A stretch of DNA of 64,000 bases from Thalassomonas sp. M1454 (GTDB lineage Bacteria; Pseudomonadota; Gammaproteobacteria; Enterobacterales; Alteromonadaceae), in NCBI RefSeq assembly GCF_007097525.1, contig NZ_VKDD01000001.1, positions 259,554 to 323,553 of the forward strand, in the 5' to 3' direction. How positions within the stretch are numbered: the first letter of the stretch is position 1; the number at the start of each line of letters is the position of its first letter. Shown here piece by piece: positions 46,563-54,386 of this stretch. The position numbers and the translations under genes are program-made. A model generated the notes under the pieces. That model made no database searches and had not been told where the DNA came from. It was given only the letters and a program-made list of their open reading frames with translations.

Positions 46563-46599
46563 AAAGTGAGCATACCATTATTCATAGTAAGCTCACTTT
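46563..46599 (-). terminator. Hairpin between the porin and FMN-binding genes
   Basis: AAAGTGAGC / GCTCACTTT with further inner pairing, placed after the porin stop. Followed on the minus strand by TTTTGTCGTTTT. Probably a partial terminator inside the cluster. Confidence 0.7.
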
Positions 46600-46626
46600 G
46601 CGTAGCATCAATTAATTCTAATCAAT

Positions 46627-47877
46627 TTAGAACTGGTAACCAACACCTAAGTTGAAACCATCTACATCAACATCTTCAGAGCCTAAACCATCTTTGGTTG
46701 CGGTACCACCTGAAGCGATTTCATAATCCGCTTTCAATACTACATTTTCATGTAAGTAGTAGTTAACACCGAATGAAACTTGCTCTGTTTCAGTATCTAA
46801 ATCATTACCAGCGTTGTTATCCCAAACATTGTAACGGGCAAACACACCAACTTTTTCATTAAAGCGGTACGATGGTTCAATGTAGTAACCTGTTTGCTCA
46901 TCACGACCCATGCGTGCAGCTTCGTCGCCATCAATATCCCAAGTTGCGTATAATGCTTTAATAGTAAAGTTATTAATTTGGTAAACAGCATGTGCGGTTA
47001 ATAATGTTGCAGATGCTTCATCAACAGTAGTGCCATCTTTAGTAACACCACCTTGAGTAATATCTTCTTGATATTGCATTGAAGCAGCAAGTTGTAAACC
47101 TGGGATTGCTGTGTAACTTACACGACCAGTAAATGCCAATGCTTCAGCTTCTGCTTCTGCAATTTTTTGACGACCTTTACGTATTAAGAATGAATCATTT
47201 ACATATAAACCAGAATGAACCGCGGTATCAATCGACCAACCAGCTGCAGGTTTATAGTTTAAGTTTGCACCACCTTCCCACCACGTGGTTGGAATAATAT
47301 TTTTCTCAACATTGTTACGCTCAACACCGTAAAATGTTGGTGGCTCATGAGTTTCGTTCATTAAGCCTACAGGAACTAAGAATACACCTAATTGAGTAGT
47401 AAATTGGTCATTAATGTCATGCTCAATATAAGCTTGCTCTAATTCTACTTCACCCGGCTTATCATCACCGTCACCAGATAATGCATGCTCAAGTTCAAAT
47501 TCAGAGAAGAAACGGGTAGTTGAGTTAAACTCTTTACCAAAGAATAAAACGAAACGGTGGAAGTCCATTTCTTTCTTTTCGGCATCAGCACCTGATTTAT
47601 TGTTATCAGTTAAGTTGTTGTAGTGTAATTCACCGTAACCACCAATAGTAACAGCATTTGAGTCACTGCCAGCTGAAGAACTATCAACAGCATCTGCTGT
47701 TGCTTCAACGCGCTGGTCCGTTTCATCTAAACGACGCTCTAAATCTTTTAAAATTTTATCTTGCTCAGCGATAATTTTACGTAATTCAGCTGTTTCTGTA
47801 GCTGTTGGTTCAGCAGCATTTACTGCTGAGGCAGCAAATAAACTTAATAAAGTAGTAGCGATTAGTGAACGCTTCAT
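46627..47877 (-). CDS. Outer-membrane porin with N-terminal coiled coil
   Basis: About 416 residues from MKRSLIATTLLSLFAASAVNA (clear signal peptide). A coiled coil follows (AELRKIIAEQDKILKDLERRLDETDQRVEAT), then a beta barrel opening with VTIGGYGELHYNN and ending in GYQF with the C-terminal Phe used by the BAM complex. It resembles phosphate-selective-type (OprP/OprO) or putative iron-regulated porins. Start at 47877 preceded by GGGGTC; 18 upstream in-frame codons would precede the signal peptide. A Fur-like box lies at 47953-47971. Confidence 0.9.
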   Translation of the reverse strand: MKRSLIATTLLSLFAASAVNAAEPTATETAELRKIIAEQDKILKDLERRLDETDQRVEATADAVDSSSAGSDSNAVTIGGYGELHYNNLTDNNKSGADAEKKEMDFHRFVLFFGKEFNSTTRFFSEFELEHALSGDGDDKPGEVELEQAYIEHDINDQFTTQLGVFLVPVGLMNETHEPPTFYGVERNNVEKNIIPTTWWEGGANLNYKPAAGWSIDTAVHSGLYVNDSFLIRKGRQKIAEAEAEALAFTGRVSYTAIPGLQLAASMQYQEDITQGGVTKDGTTVDEASATLLTAHAVYQINNFTIKALYATWDIDGDEAARMGRDEQTGYYIEPSYRFNEKVGVFARYNVWDNNAGNDLDTETEQVSFGVNYYLHENVVLKADYEIASGGTATKDGLGSEDVDVDGFNLGVGYQF

Positions 47878-47952
47878 ATTGACCCCGGAAATATTATTAA
47901 TATTGGTTGATGTATTTTCTAACTGCGGCAATATTAAAACAACTCAAATCTA

Positions 47953-47971
47953 AATGCAAACCATTCTCATT
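47953..47971. promoter_or_regulatory. Fur-box-like site upstream of the porin
   Basis: Read on the minus strand, AATGAGAATGGTTTGCATT closely follows the Fur pattern of paired AATGA.AAT halves (six of nine palindrome positions kept). It lies 76 bp upstream of the porin start and about 120 bp before the divergent thioredoxin-fold gene. Confidence 0.65.
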
Positions 47972-48091
47972 TGTATTTTTGATTTAATTGCGTTTTATTT
48001 GATCTAGTGCAATATTTATATCAAAACTCAGGTCTATGGATGTAACAAATAACGCAAGGTTTATTACTTGCCCTAACAATAAGAGATTATT

Positions 48092-48730
48092 TTGAATAAG
48101 ATTTATTTATTTTTAACTTTATTTATCACCGCGACACTAGCTACAAGCGCAACCGCGAAAAACATAGCTGAATCAGCAGAAACGGTAACCCCATTATTAG
48201 TGGGGCAAAACGTTCCCGAGGTAAAAGCTACCGATATTAATGGTAAGTCAGTACTATTGAGCGAAGTGATAAACAATAAGCCAACGATTTTATTCTTTTA
48301 TCGTGGCGGCTGGTGTCCATTTTGTAATGTACAAATGGGTCAATTACAGGCAATCGAAAAAGATTTAACCGAACTGGGCTTTCAACTGATCGGCATATCT
48401 ACCGACTCTGCTGCAGATTTACAAAAAAGTCTTAAAGATAAAAAGTTAACTTATACCTTATTGTCTGATTACCACTCAAATGTTAGCAGCGAATTTGGTT
48501 TAGCCTTTTTCGCATCACAAAAAGTAACCGATCGTTATTTAGCAAAGATGGATTTACAAAACCCTTTACAGAAAAATGCCGCTGGCGAACAACGCTTAGT
48601 GTTACCAGCCCCTGCTGTTTATGTGCTTGATAGTGATGGCCTAGTGCATTTTCAATACGTTAATCCAAACTACAAAGTAAGATTAGCGCCAGAATTGTTA
48701 TTGCATGCAGCTAAGTTAGTTGTGGAATAG
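48092..48730 (+). CDS. Secreted AhpC/TSA-type peroxiredoxin-like protein
   Basis: 212 residues. A signal peptide (FLTLFITATLATSATA) gives a periplasmic product. The thioredoxin fold has FFYRGGWCPFCNVQMGQL, where CPFC is a CxxC redox pair as in peroxiredoxin-like proteins, then LIGISTDS. The start is TTG: no in-frame ATG occurs before the fold, and AAGAGA lies at a suitable distance. Divergent from the porin gene, sharing the region with the Fur-like box, and ended by a bidirectional hairpin. Confidence 0.88.
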   Translation: MNKIYLFLTLFITATLATSATAKNIAESAETVTPLLVGQNVPEVKATDINGKSVLLSEVINNKPTILFFYRGGWCPFCNVQMGQLQAIEKDLTELGFQLIGISTDSAADLQKSLKDKKLTYTLLSDYHSNVSSEFGLAFFASQKVTDRYLAKMDLQNPLQKNAAGEQRLVLPAPAVYVLDSDGLVHFQYVNPNYKVRLAPELLLHAAKLVVE

Positions 48731-48746
48731 AAACTAGAAAAGTATA

Positions 48747-48771
48747 AAGCTAGATAGAACATATCTAGCTT
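48747..48771. terminator. Bidirectional hairpin between the peroxiredoxin-like gene and deoA
   Basis: AGCTAGATA / TATCTAGCT, 9 bp plus a closing A-T pair, 5-base loop, between converging genes and followed by TCTTATGCTT. Confidence 0.82.
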
Positions 48772-48783
48772 CTTATGCTTATT

Positions 48784-50106
48784 CTAACTAACAGTTTCGT
48801 AAATGACAGGTTCGACTTCTTTAGCTTGCTCAGTAATTGCTAACATAGCTAAGTAATTTTGAGCAGCATTTTTTGCGCTTTCTTGATCGCTGGCATGAAC
48901 CCGCGCAATAACATCACCTTTAGATACTTTTGTGCCTAAAGGCAATATCGCATCAAAACCAACACTGTGATCGACACTTTGCGTATTATCAACTCTGCCA
49001 CCACCAAGACTAACGACCGCCAAACCGATATCTCTGGTTTGCATCGATGTTATATAACCACTTTCTTGCACCACAATATCTTGGATCACTTGCGCTTGCA
49101 CCATAGATTGCCAAGGCTTATCAAATAAATCAGCTGGACCGCCTAGCGCACAAATCATCTTGGCAAAAACTTCTGCTGCTTTACCATTACTTAAGCTATT
49201 TTCAACAAGAGTACTAGCATGCTTGTTATCATTAGCTAAGTTACTATCAACTAACATAGCACAAGCTAAAGATGTAACCACTTGATGTAAACGAGGTTCG
49301 CGGTATGCTCCAGATAAATAGTCGAGTGTTTCTTTGATCTCTAAAGCATTACCTGCACTATTACCCAAAACTTGGTTCATATCGGTAATAATTGCCTGAG
49401 TTTTAACACCAGCTCCGTTAGCGACATCAACAATACTTTTGGCAAGAACTCGGGCATCAGCAATGGTATTCATTTGCGCGCCATTACCTACCTTAATATC
49501 CATAACTAAGTTATCAAGTCCGGCAGCGAGTTTTTTCGATAATATTGATGCCGTAATAAGTGGTATAGAATCAACTGTTGATGTTACATCTCTTATCGCA
49601 TATAGGCGCTTATCTGCTGGTGCTAAGTTTTCTGTTTGCGCAATAATAGCCATGCCAACATCTTTTACGATCGCTTGAAATTTCTCATTAGTTGGGGTGA
49701 CATTAAAACCAGTAATACTTTCTAACTTATCAACCGTGCCGCCAGTATGCCCTAAACCGCGGCCAGAAATCATAGGTACATAACCACCATTAGCTGCAAC
49801 AATAGCTGCCAACATAAAGCTAACCTTATCGCCAACACCACCAGTTGAGTGTTTATCGACTATAGGCCCATCAATCTCAGGCCAAGACAATACAACCCCT
49901 GAATTCATCATGTGCTTGGTTAATGCAACAGTTTCATTTATGTCCATACCTTGTAAACGAATAGCCATGGCCATAGCGCCAACTTGCGCATCATTAAAAC
50001 TATGGTCCACTAAACCTGTAACAAAGGCTTTTATTTGTTCGTTATCAAGTGATTTACCATCGCGTTTACAACGAATAATTTCCTGTGGCAAAAGCAGCTG
50101 TGTCAT
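48784..50106 (-). CDS. deoA: Thymidine phosphorylase
   Basis: Phosphorolysis of thymidine to thymine and deoxyribose 1-phosphate, pyrimidine salvage. 440 residues. Family blocks: VDKHSTGGVGDKVSFMLAAIVAANGGYVPMISGRGLGHTGGTVDKLESI and VGNGAQM. It is 33 bp downstream of cdd on the same strand, forming a small nucleoside catabolism operon. No deoC, deoB or deoD is in the window next to it. Confidence 0.97.
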   Translation of the reverse strand: MTQLLLPQEIIRCKRDGKSLDNEQIKAFVTGLVDHSFNDAQVGAMAMAIRLQGMDINETVALTKHMMNSGVVLSWPEIDGPIVDKHSTGGVGDKVSFMLAAIVAANGGYVPMISGRGLGHTGGTVDKLESITGFNVTPTNEKFQAIVKDVGMAIIAQTENLAPADKRLYAIRDVTSTVDSIPLITASILSKKLAAGLDNLVMDIKVGNGAQMNTIADARVLAKSIVDVANGAGVKTQAIITDMNQVLGNSAGNALEIKETLDYLSGAYREPRLHQVVTSLACAMLVDSNLANDNKHASTLVENSLSNGKAAEVFAKMICALGGPADLFDKPWQSMVQAQVIQDIVVQESGYITSMQTRDIGLAVVSLGGGRVDNTQSVDHSVGFDAILPLGTKVSKGDVIARVHASDQESAKNAAQNYLAMLAITEQAKEVEPVIYETVS

Positions 50107-50139
50107 CTGTAAATTACCTTATATTCATTAGCATAAGTT

Positions 50140-50550
50140 TTAAGATAAATCTTTAGGTGTAAAAGCATCAGGTAATAATTGTTTAACCTGCCAATGTACA
50201 ACATCACCCAAATGATTTGTTGCTGTAACAACTGCATCTTGGTTAAAGAACTCGGCAATAACTTGCCTACAAGCACCACAAGGCGGGGTAAGTTTGACTT
50301 GTTCAGTGTAGATAACAATCGTTTTAAACTCTTGCTCTCCTGCAATTACTGCTTGCGCTATACAATTACGTTCAGCACAAACCGTTAGCCCATAGGATGC
50401 ATTTTCAACATTACAGCCGCTAACGATATCACCATTTTGACAAAGCGCTGCGGCACCCACAAAAAAATTACTATAAGGGGCATAGGCATTATCATAAGCT
50501 TGTTTAGCTGCACTCACTAACTGTGCATGTTGTGGGGATAAAGTAGTCAA
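50140..50550 (-). CDS. cdd: Cytidine deaminase (homotetrameric type)
   Basis: Zinc enzyme converting cytidine and deoxycytidine to uridine and deoxyuridine. 136 residues, the short tetrameric form rather than the 294-residue E. coli dimer. Zinc site: CAER (from YGLTVCAERNC) and PCGACR. AYAPYSNFFVGAA near the N-terminus is also family-typical. First gene of cdd-deoA. Confidence 0.96.
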   Translation of the reverse strand: MTTLSPQHAQLVSAAKQAYDNAYAPYSNFFVGAAALCQNGDIVSGCNVENASYGLTVCAERNCIAQAVIAGEQEFKTIVIYTEQVKLTPPCGACRQVIAEFFNQDAVVTATNHLGDVVHWQVKQLLPDAFTPKDLS

Positions 50551-50707
50551 TTGAAATTCTCTAATATATTAATTTATTTAATTTTAGCAAAGTAAATAAA
50601 TTTTACTTACCTAGATAACAATCTTTTACATTTCAAGGAGATAGCTAGACTCCAAGCTCACAAAATAAAAACCAAGAATTTACACCCGGTTAACATTTAA
50701 CAACAAA

Positions 50708-50784
50708 TCTCTCCTATTTATCTTGCTAGTCAGATTTTATAATGCTAATTCGTCCATAAAAGAATCAGACTAGATAAGGAGAGA
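50708..50784. promoter_or_regulatory. Bulged inverted repeat covering the Shine-Dalgarno site of the gene at 50788
   Basis: TCTCTCCT (50708-50715) pairs with AGGAGAGA (50777-50784). After bulges come TATCT/AGATA, AGTC/GACT and GATT/AATC. The right arm includes the ribosome site. A perfect TATAAT (50738-50743) lies in the loop, so transcription may start inside it and the repeat may act at DNA level instead. Confidence 0.4.
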
Positions 50785-50787
50785 ATA

Positions 50788-51600
50788 ATGAAATCTAATA
50801 ATTCATCGTCATTAGCGACATTAACATTACTCGTCTTAGCCTTAATAGTTAGCATTTTATATATTCAAATTAGCACTCTTAGTGCTGATAAAACGCAATC
50901 AAGCAAGCAAGTACATGTGCAGCCTGATAGTACGATCAAACAGCAAAGCAAGCCTGGCAAAGTAAAACCTGTGACCAATAAAGAAGCAGTACCGGCAAGC
51001 AAAGACCAGGATGATTTACAATCAGATAAACAGCAATGGCAACCAGCTTTAACTATGACTAGCGATGTAGCAAAAGCTGCTGATACTGTCGCGATAGAAT
51101 TACCCAATGAGCCTGTCACCAATGATGAACAGTTAAATATAACCATGGCTGAAACCGAGTTTACTAGCGATGATTTACAATTTAACCCTTACCTTGGCAT
51201 TGAAGCTGATTATGCTAATTTAAGCACTTCACAAGCAGGCCAAGAGGCGATTAATGCAAAAGATGCACCTGAAGTAGAGTATAGAAAGGAAGATGAAGCC
51301 GCAGCGATTCTTTTAAATATTGTGGGCTCATATTATTTTGATAAAAATAGCTCTTTGTATGCAAAACTTGGCGTCAATGCTTGGCAAATGGATGATAATC
51401 ACATTAACGCACTATCAGCCAATAGTAGTCAAACACCATCTAATTTAGCTTCTAAATCGAACATTGGAGCAGATATGTTTTACGGTATTGGTTTTAAATA
51501 TGACTGGCGCTCATTTGTATTTAAGTCTGAATACAAAATCATAAATTTCAATGGAGAGCAATTTCAAACCGTTAATATTGGTGGTGAAATAAGTTTTTAA
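50788..51600 (+). CDS. Signal-anchored protein with C-terminal outer-membrane beta-barrel-like domain
   Basis: 270 residues, not a recognised family. The N-terminal hydrophobic segment (LATLTLLVLALIVSILYIQI) lacks a clear cleavage site and looks like an inner-membrane anchor. A charged, Lys/Gln/Asp-rich linker (about 35-130) follows. The last 135 residues read as amphipathic strands with beta-turn residues (FNPYLGIEADYANL, ILLNIVGSYYFD, SLYAKLGVNAW, MFYGIGFKYDW, FVFKSEYKIINF, VNIGGEISF), ending in Phe like OmpA-type barrels. Six or so strands are fewer than a full eight-strand barrel. Strong AAGGAGAG ribosome site. Confidence 0.75.
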   Translation: MKSNNSSSLATLTLLVLALIVSILYIQISTLSADKTQSSKQVHVQPDSTIKQQSKPGKVKPVTNKEAVPASKDQDDLQSDKQQWQPALTMTSDVAKAADTVAIELPNEPVTNDEQLNITMAETEFTSDDLQFNPYLGIEADYANLSTSQAGQEAINAKDAPEVEYRKEDEAAAILLNIVGSYYFDKNSSLYAKLGVNAWQMDDNHINALSANSSQTPSNLASKSNIGADMFYGIGFKYDWRSFVFKSEYKIINFNGEQFQTVNIGGEISF

Positions 51601-51604
51601 TGCC

Positions 51605-51633
51605 ATGAGCTTAACAAAGCTTGTTAAGCTCAT
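51605..51633. terminator. Bidirectional hairpin after the barrel-like gene
   Basis: Perfect 13-bp stem ATGAGCTTAACAA / TTGTTAAGCTCAT with 3-base loop, directly between two converging genes. Confidence 0.85.
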
Positions 51634-51642
51634 AGTAAAGAG

Positions 51643-52539
51643 TTACAGCAAATTAGCCGGCGAATATTGATCGGTTAATACTCGATATTCAGTCACCTTA
51701 TTGGGTTCAAAGGTTATATATTCAAACGTCTCTTCTAGATCAACACCAAAAGTAGCCAGAGGCTGTTTAAGTGCTTCTGCATTTGTTGCAATAGCTTGTT
51801 GGTCAAGTAATGATTTTCCTACCACCAACACCCTATTACCTACATTATTAGATTTTCTTATCGAATAAAAATCGCCGAATACATCATGATATGTCGCCGA
51901 TTCATGGTGGTAAAGCTTACTGCTTGAAAACGTATTAGCAACTAGGATGCCATCGTCTTTTAATAAGCTTTTACTTTCTTGCAAAAATTCCTTAGTAAGT
52001 AAATGCTCAGGAATGTATTCACCATTAAACGCATCAAGAATAATTAAGTCATATTGCAGTTTTTTACGCTGAGCGCGTTTAATAAAGATACGTCCATCTT
52101 GGATATGAGTCTTAACTTTAGCGGTTTGTTTAAAGCCAAAATAATCTACCGCAACACTAACTACCGCAGGGTCTATTTCAACATTATCTATTTCAATTTC
52201 AGGATATAAATCGAGAAGGTTATTCGATAATGTGCCACCACCTAAACCAATAATAAGTACACGCTCTGGCTTGGCTTTAAATACTAAAGCAGACATAGCG
52301 AATTTAGTGTAATTAAACACCACCTTCTTTGGCTGAGATTTAAACATACACGATTGACTAGAAGTGCGGCGTTTAACCGAAAACTTTAAACAACGTTTAT
52401 CGCCATCGTCTTCAACAAACACATTTTGATATAGTGAACGCTCTTCTTTAATAACCACAGGTTTAGCAGTTACTGTTTGGCTAAAAATAGCTGCAGTAAA
52501 GGCAAACAATAAAACATTAAGCTTGCGGTTGAGCAACAT
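51643..52539 (-). CDS. Spermidine-synthase-like (Rossmann) protein with signal peptide
   Basis: 298 residues. A cleavable-looking signal peptide (LNVLLFAFTAAIFSQTVTA) is followed by a spermidine-synthase/SAM-methyltransferase fold: VLIIGLGGGTLSNNLLDLYPEIEIDNVEIDPAVVSVA, then DGRIFIKRA and DLIILDAFNG. The polyamine-binding acidic pair of true SpeE is not evident, so the substrate is unknown. Its start overlaps the membrane gene upstream by 23 bp. In many bacteria the two parts are one fused MFS/spermidine-synthase-like protein; here they are split. Confidence 0.82.
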   Translation of the reverse strand: MLLNRKLNVLLFAFTAAIFSQTVTAKPVVIKEERSLYQNVFVEDDGDKRCLKFSVKRRTSSQSCMFKSQPKKVVFNYTKFAMSALVFKAKPERVLIIGLGGGTLSNNLLDLYPEIEIDNVEIDPAVVSVAVDYFGFKQTAKVKTHIQDGRIFIKRAQRKKLQYDLIILDAFNGEYIPEHLLTKEFLQESKSLLKDDGILVANTFSSSKLYHHESATYHDVFGDFYSIRKSNNVGNRVLVVGKSLLDQQAIATNAEALKQPLATFGVDLEETFEYITFEPNKVTEYRVLTDQYSPANLL

Positions 52540-53146
52540 AACTAGCCTCCATTTTATTAACTAAAACTGCACATACACCTAAAATCATTAAGACAAAACA
52601 GTAGCTTAAAATGATTGTATCTACATTAAACCAAAGCACGAAATAAAACGATGTAGCTAAGGTACCTAACGCACTACCTAGCGTAGAAATAAAATATAAT
52701 GCACCTGCAACTTTACCGCTTTCTGCTTCATTAGTTACTAATAAACGTACCGAATAAGGAGATATCATGCCTAAGATAATACTTGGAATAAAAAATAAGC
52801 CCATAGAAGCTAGTAGTGAGCCATAACGACTATCTTCAATATTATCGAAGACTAACTCTAAAATTGGTGTAGAAAAATAAGCTAGGGGTAATAAACACAA
52901 ACCGGCAAAGATAAAAATAGTGCCGTAACGCTTTAACGATGGATTATGCAAAGATAAACGGCCACCAAATAAGTAACCTAAAGAAAGTGCCAACATGAAG
53001 ACAGTAATAATACTACCCCAAACATGAACGCTTGAACCAAAGTAAGGAGCTAGAATACGACCGCCTAAAAGCTCTATACCCATAATGGAAAAGCCGCTGG
53101 TAAAGGCGAGAAGGTAGATAAAATAGTTATGCCATTGCTTATTCAT
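52517..53146 (-). CDS. Membrane half of a split fused MFS/spermidine-synthase-like protein
   Basis: 209 residues with about six membrane helices. It opens YLLAFTSGFSIMGIELLGGRILAPYFGSSVHVWGSII, the hallmark of the membrane part of fused spermidine-synthase-like proteins, and LGMISPYSVRLL is also conserved. Likely works with the soluble Rossmann protein encoded by the overlapping downstream gene. Role unknown; polyamine export or synthesis is only a guess. Confidence 0.85.
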   Translation of the reverse strand: MNKQWHNYFIYLLAFTSGFSIMGIELLGGRILAPYFGSSVHVWGSIITVFMLALSLGYLFGGRLSLHNPSLKRYGTIFIFAGLCLLPLAYFSTPILELVFDNIEDSRYGSLLASMGLFFIPSIILGMISPYSVRLLVTNEAESGKVAGALYFISTLGSALGTLATSFYFVLWFNVDTIILSYCFVLMILGVCAVLVNKMEASYVAQPQA

Positions 53147-53248
53147 AAATACAACTTAGAAAATAAAAAAGAATAGTTAACTTAACAGTTGTAGATAGGA
53201 GACAGCAACAAAAAAGTAACAAATATTAGTTTCTAAGGCTGATGGCCA

Positions 53249-54268
53249 TTAACAAGATTTACGCTCTATAATTTGCGTAGGAATAAGTAAGGTACTTGGC
53301 TTTTCCCCACCAATTAATTTTAATAAGTTATCCACTAACAATCGACCGGCTAAGGCCGTATCTTGTTTGGCCGTGGTTAAAGCAGGGCTAGTAAAGCTAG
53401 CAATAGGAATATCATCGAAGCCAACCACTGCAACATCATCAGGAACTTTCAAACCATTATCTTTTAATGCGCGCAGAGCACCAATGGCAATTAAATCGGT
53501 GGCGGCAAAGATAGAGTCAAATGATACATTTCGAGCAAGCAGCTCTTTAGTTGCTAAATAACCACCTTCTTCGGTGTACATTGCATCAACTTGTAATTGC
53601 TCATCAATCTCAATGCCAACACTCTCTAACGCCTGACAATAACCTCGATAACGGTCGTATAACTCAGGAGCTCGTTGTGATGCAGTGCCGATAAACGCAC
53701 AGGATTTATTGCCTTTATTTAATAAATGCTTAGTTAACAAAAAGCCGCCATTAATATTGTCACAGCCAATAGTGGCAACGGCCATGTCCTTAACTTCAGC
53801 TCCCCAGCGAATAAAATGAGTACCTTGTTCACTAAGTTGTTTCAACTTTTCTTTATAGTGGACGTAATCACCATAACCCAACAAAATAAGACCGTCGGCG
53901 CGATTGGTATCTTCATATTCTGCATGCCAATCGTTATTCATTTGCTGAAAAGATACTAACAAATCATAACCTTGCAAAGAGCAAGCTCTTGTTATGCTCG
54001 CTAGCATCGACATAAAAAATGGGTTAATTTGCGAGTCATCGATACTTTTATCTTCAAACAAAAGTAACGCAATGGTATGGCTTTGTTGGGAACGTAAATT
54101 ACGAGCGTTTTTGTCAACTTTGTAGTTTAGCTCTTTCGCGATAGCTTGCACTTTAAGACGTGTTTCTTCATTCACTAGAGGGCTATTGCGCAATGCTCTA
54201 GAGACTGTAGATTGAGAAACACCAGCACGGTAGGCTATATCAAAGGAGGTCGCTTTCACTAAATACAT
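53249..54268 (-). CDS. LacI-family regulator of the maltodextrin locus (MalR-like)
   Basis: 339 residues. The N-terminal HTH (TSFDIAYRAGVSQSTVSRALRNSPLVNEETRLKVQAIAKELNY) includes the hinge helix, followed by a periplasmic-binding-like sugar domain (AVVGFDDIPIASFTSPALTT). The location next to a sugar transporter, a pullulanase and a TonB receptor implies it senses a maltose-type sugar. Palindromes with a central TACGTA (58787 and 58918) are candidate targets. Confidence 0.92.
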   Translation of the reverse strand: MYLVKATSFDIAYRAGVSQSTVSRALRNSPLVNEETRLKVQAIAKELNYKVDKNARNLRSQQSHTIALLLFEDKSIDDSQINPFFMSMLASITRACSLQGYDLLVSFQQMNNDWHAEYEDTNRADGLILLGYGDYVHYKEKLKQLSEQGTHFIRWGAEVKDMAVATIGCDNINGGFLLTKHLLNKGNKSCAFIGTASQRAPELYDRYRGYCQALESVGIEIDEQLQVDAMYTEEGGYLATKELLARNVSFDSIFAATDLIAIGALRALKDNGLKVPDDVAVVGFDDIPIASFTSPALTTAKQDTALAGRLLVDNLLKLIGGEKPSTLLIPTQIIERKSC

Positions 54269-54338
54269 CTGAATAATTGAGTCTTATAAAAATATTAACG
54301 CAACCGACTAGTAATGTATAGTTTTTAAAAATGCTTAA

Positions 54339-54366
54339 AGCCAGTCCAGCAAACGCTGAACCGGCT
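54339..54366 (-). terminator. Hairpin after the maltodextrin transporter gene
   Basis: AGCCAGTCCAGC / GCTGAACCGGCT, 10 of 12 pairs, 4-base loop, followed on the minus strand by TTTAAGCATTTTT. Confidence 0.7.
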
Positions 54367-54386
54367 AATTTATCTAGGTATTAAGT

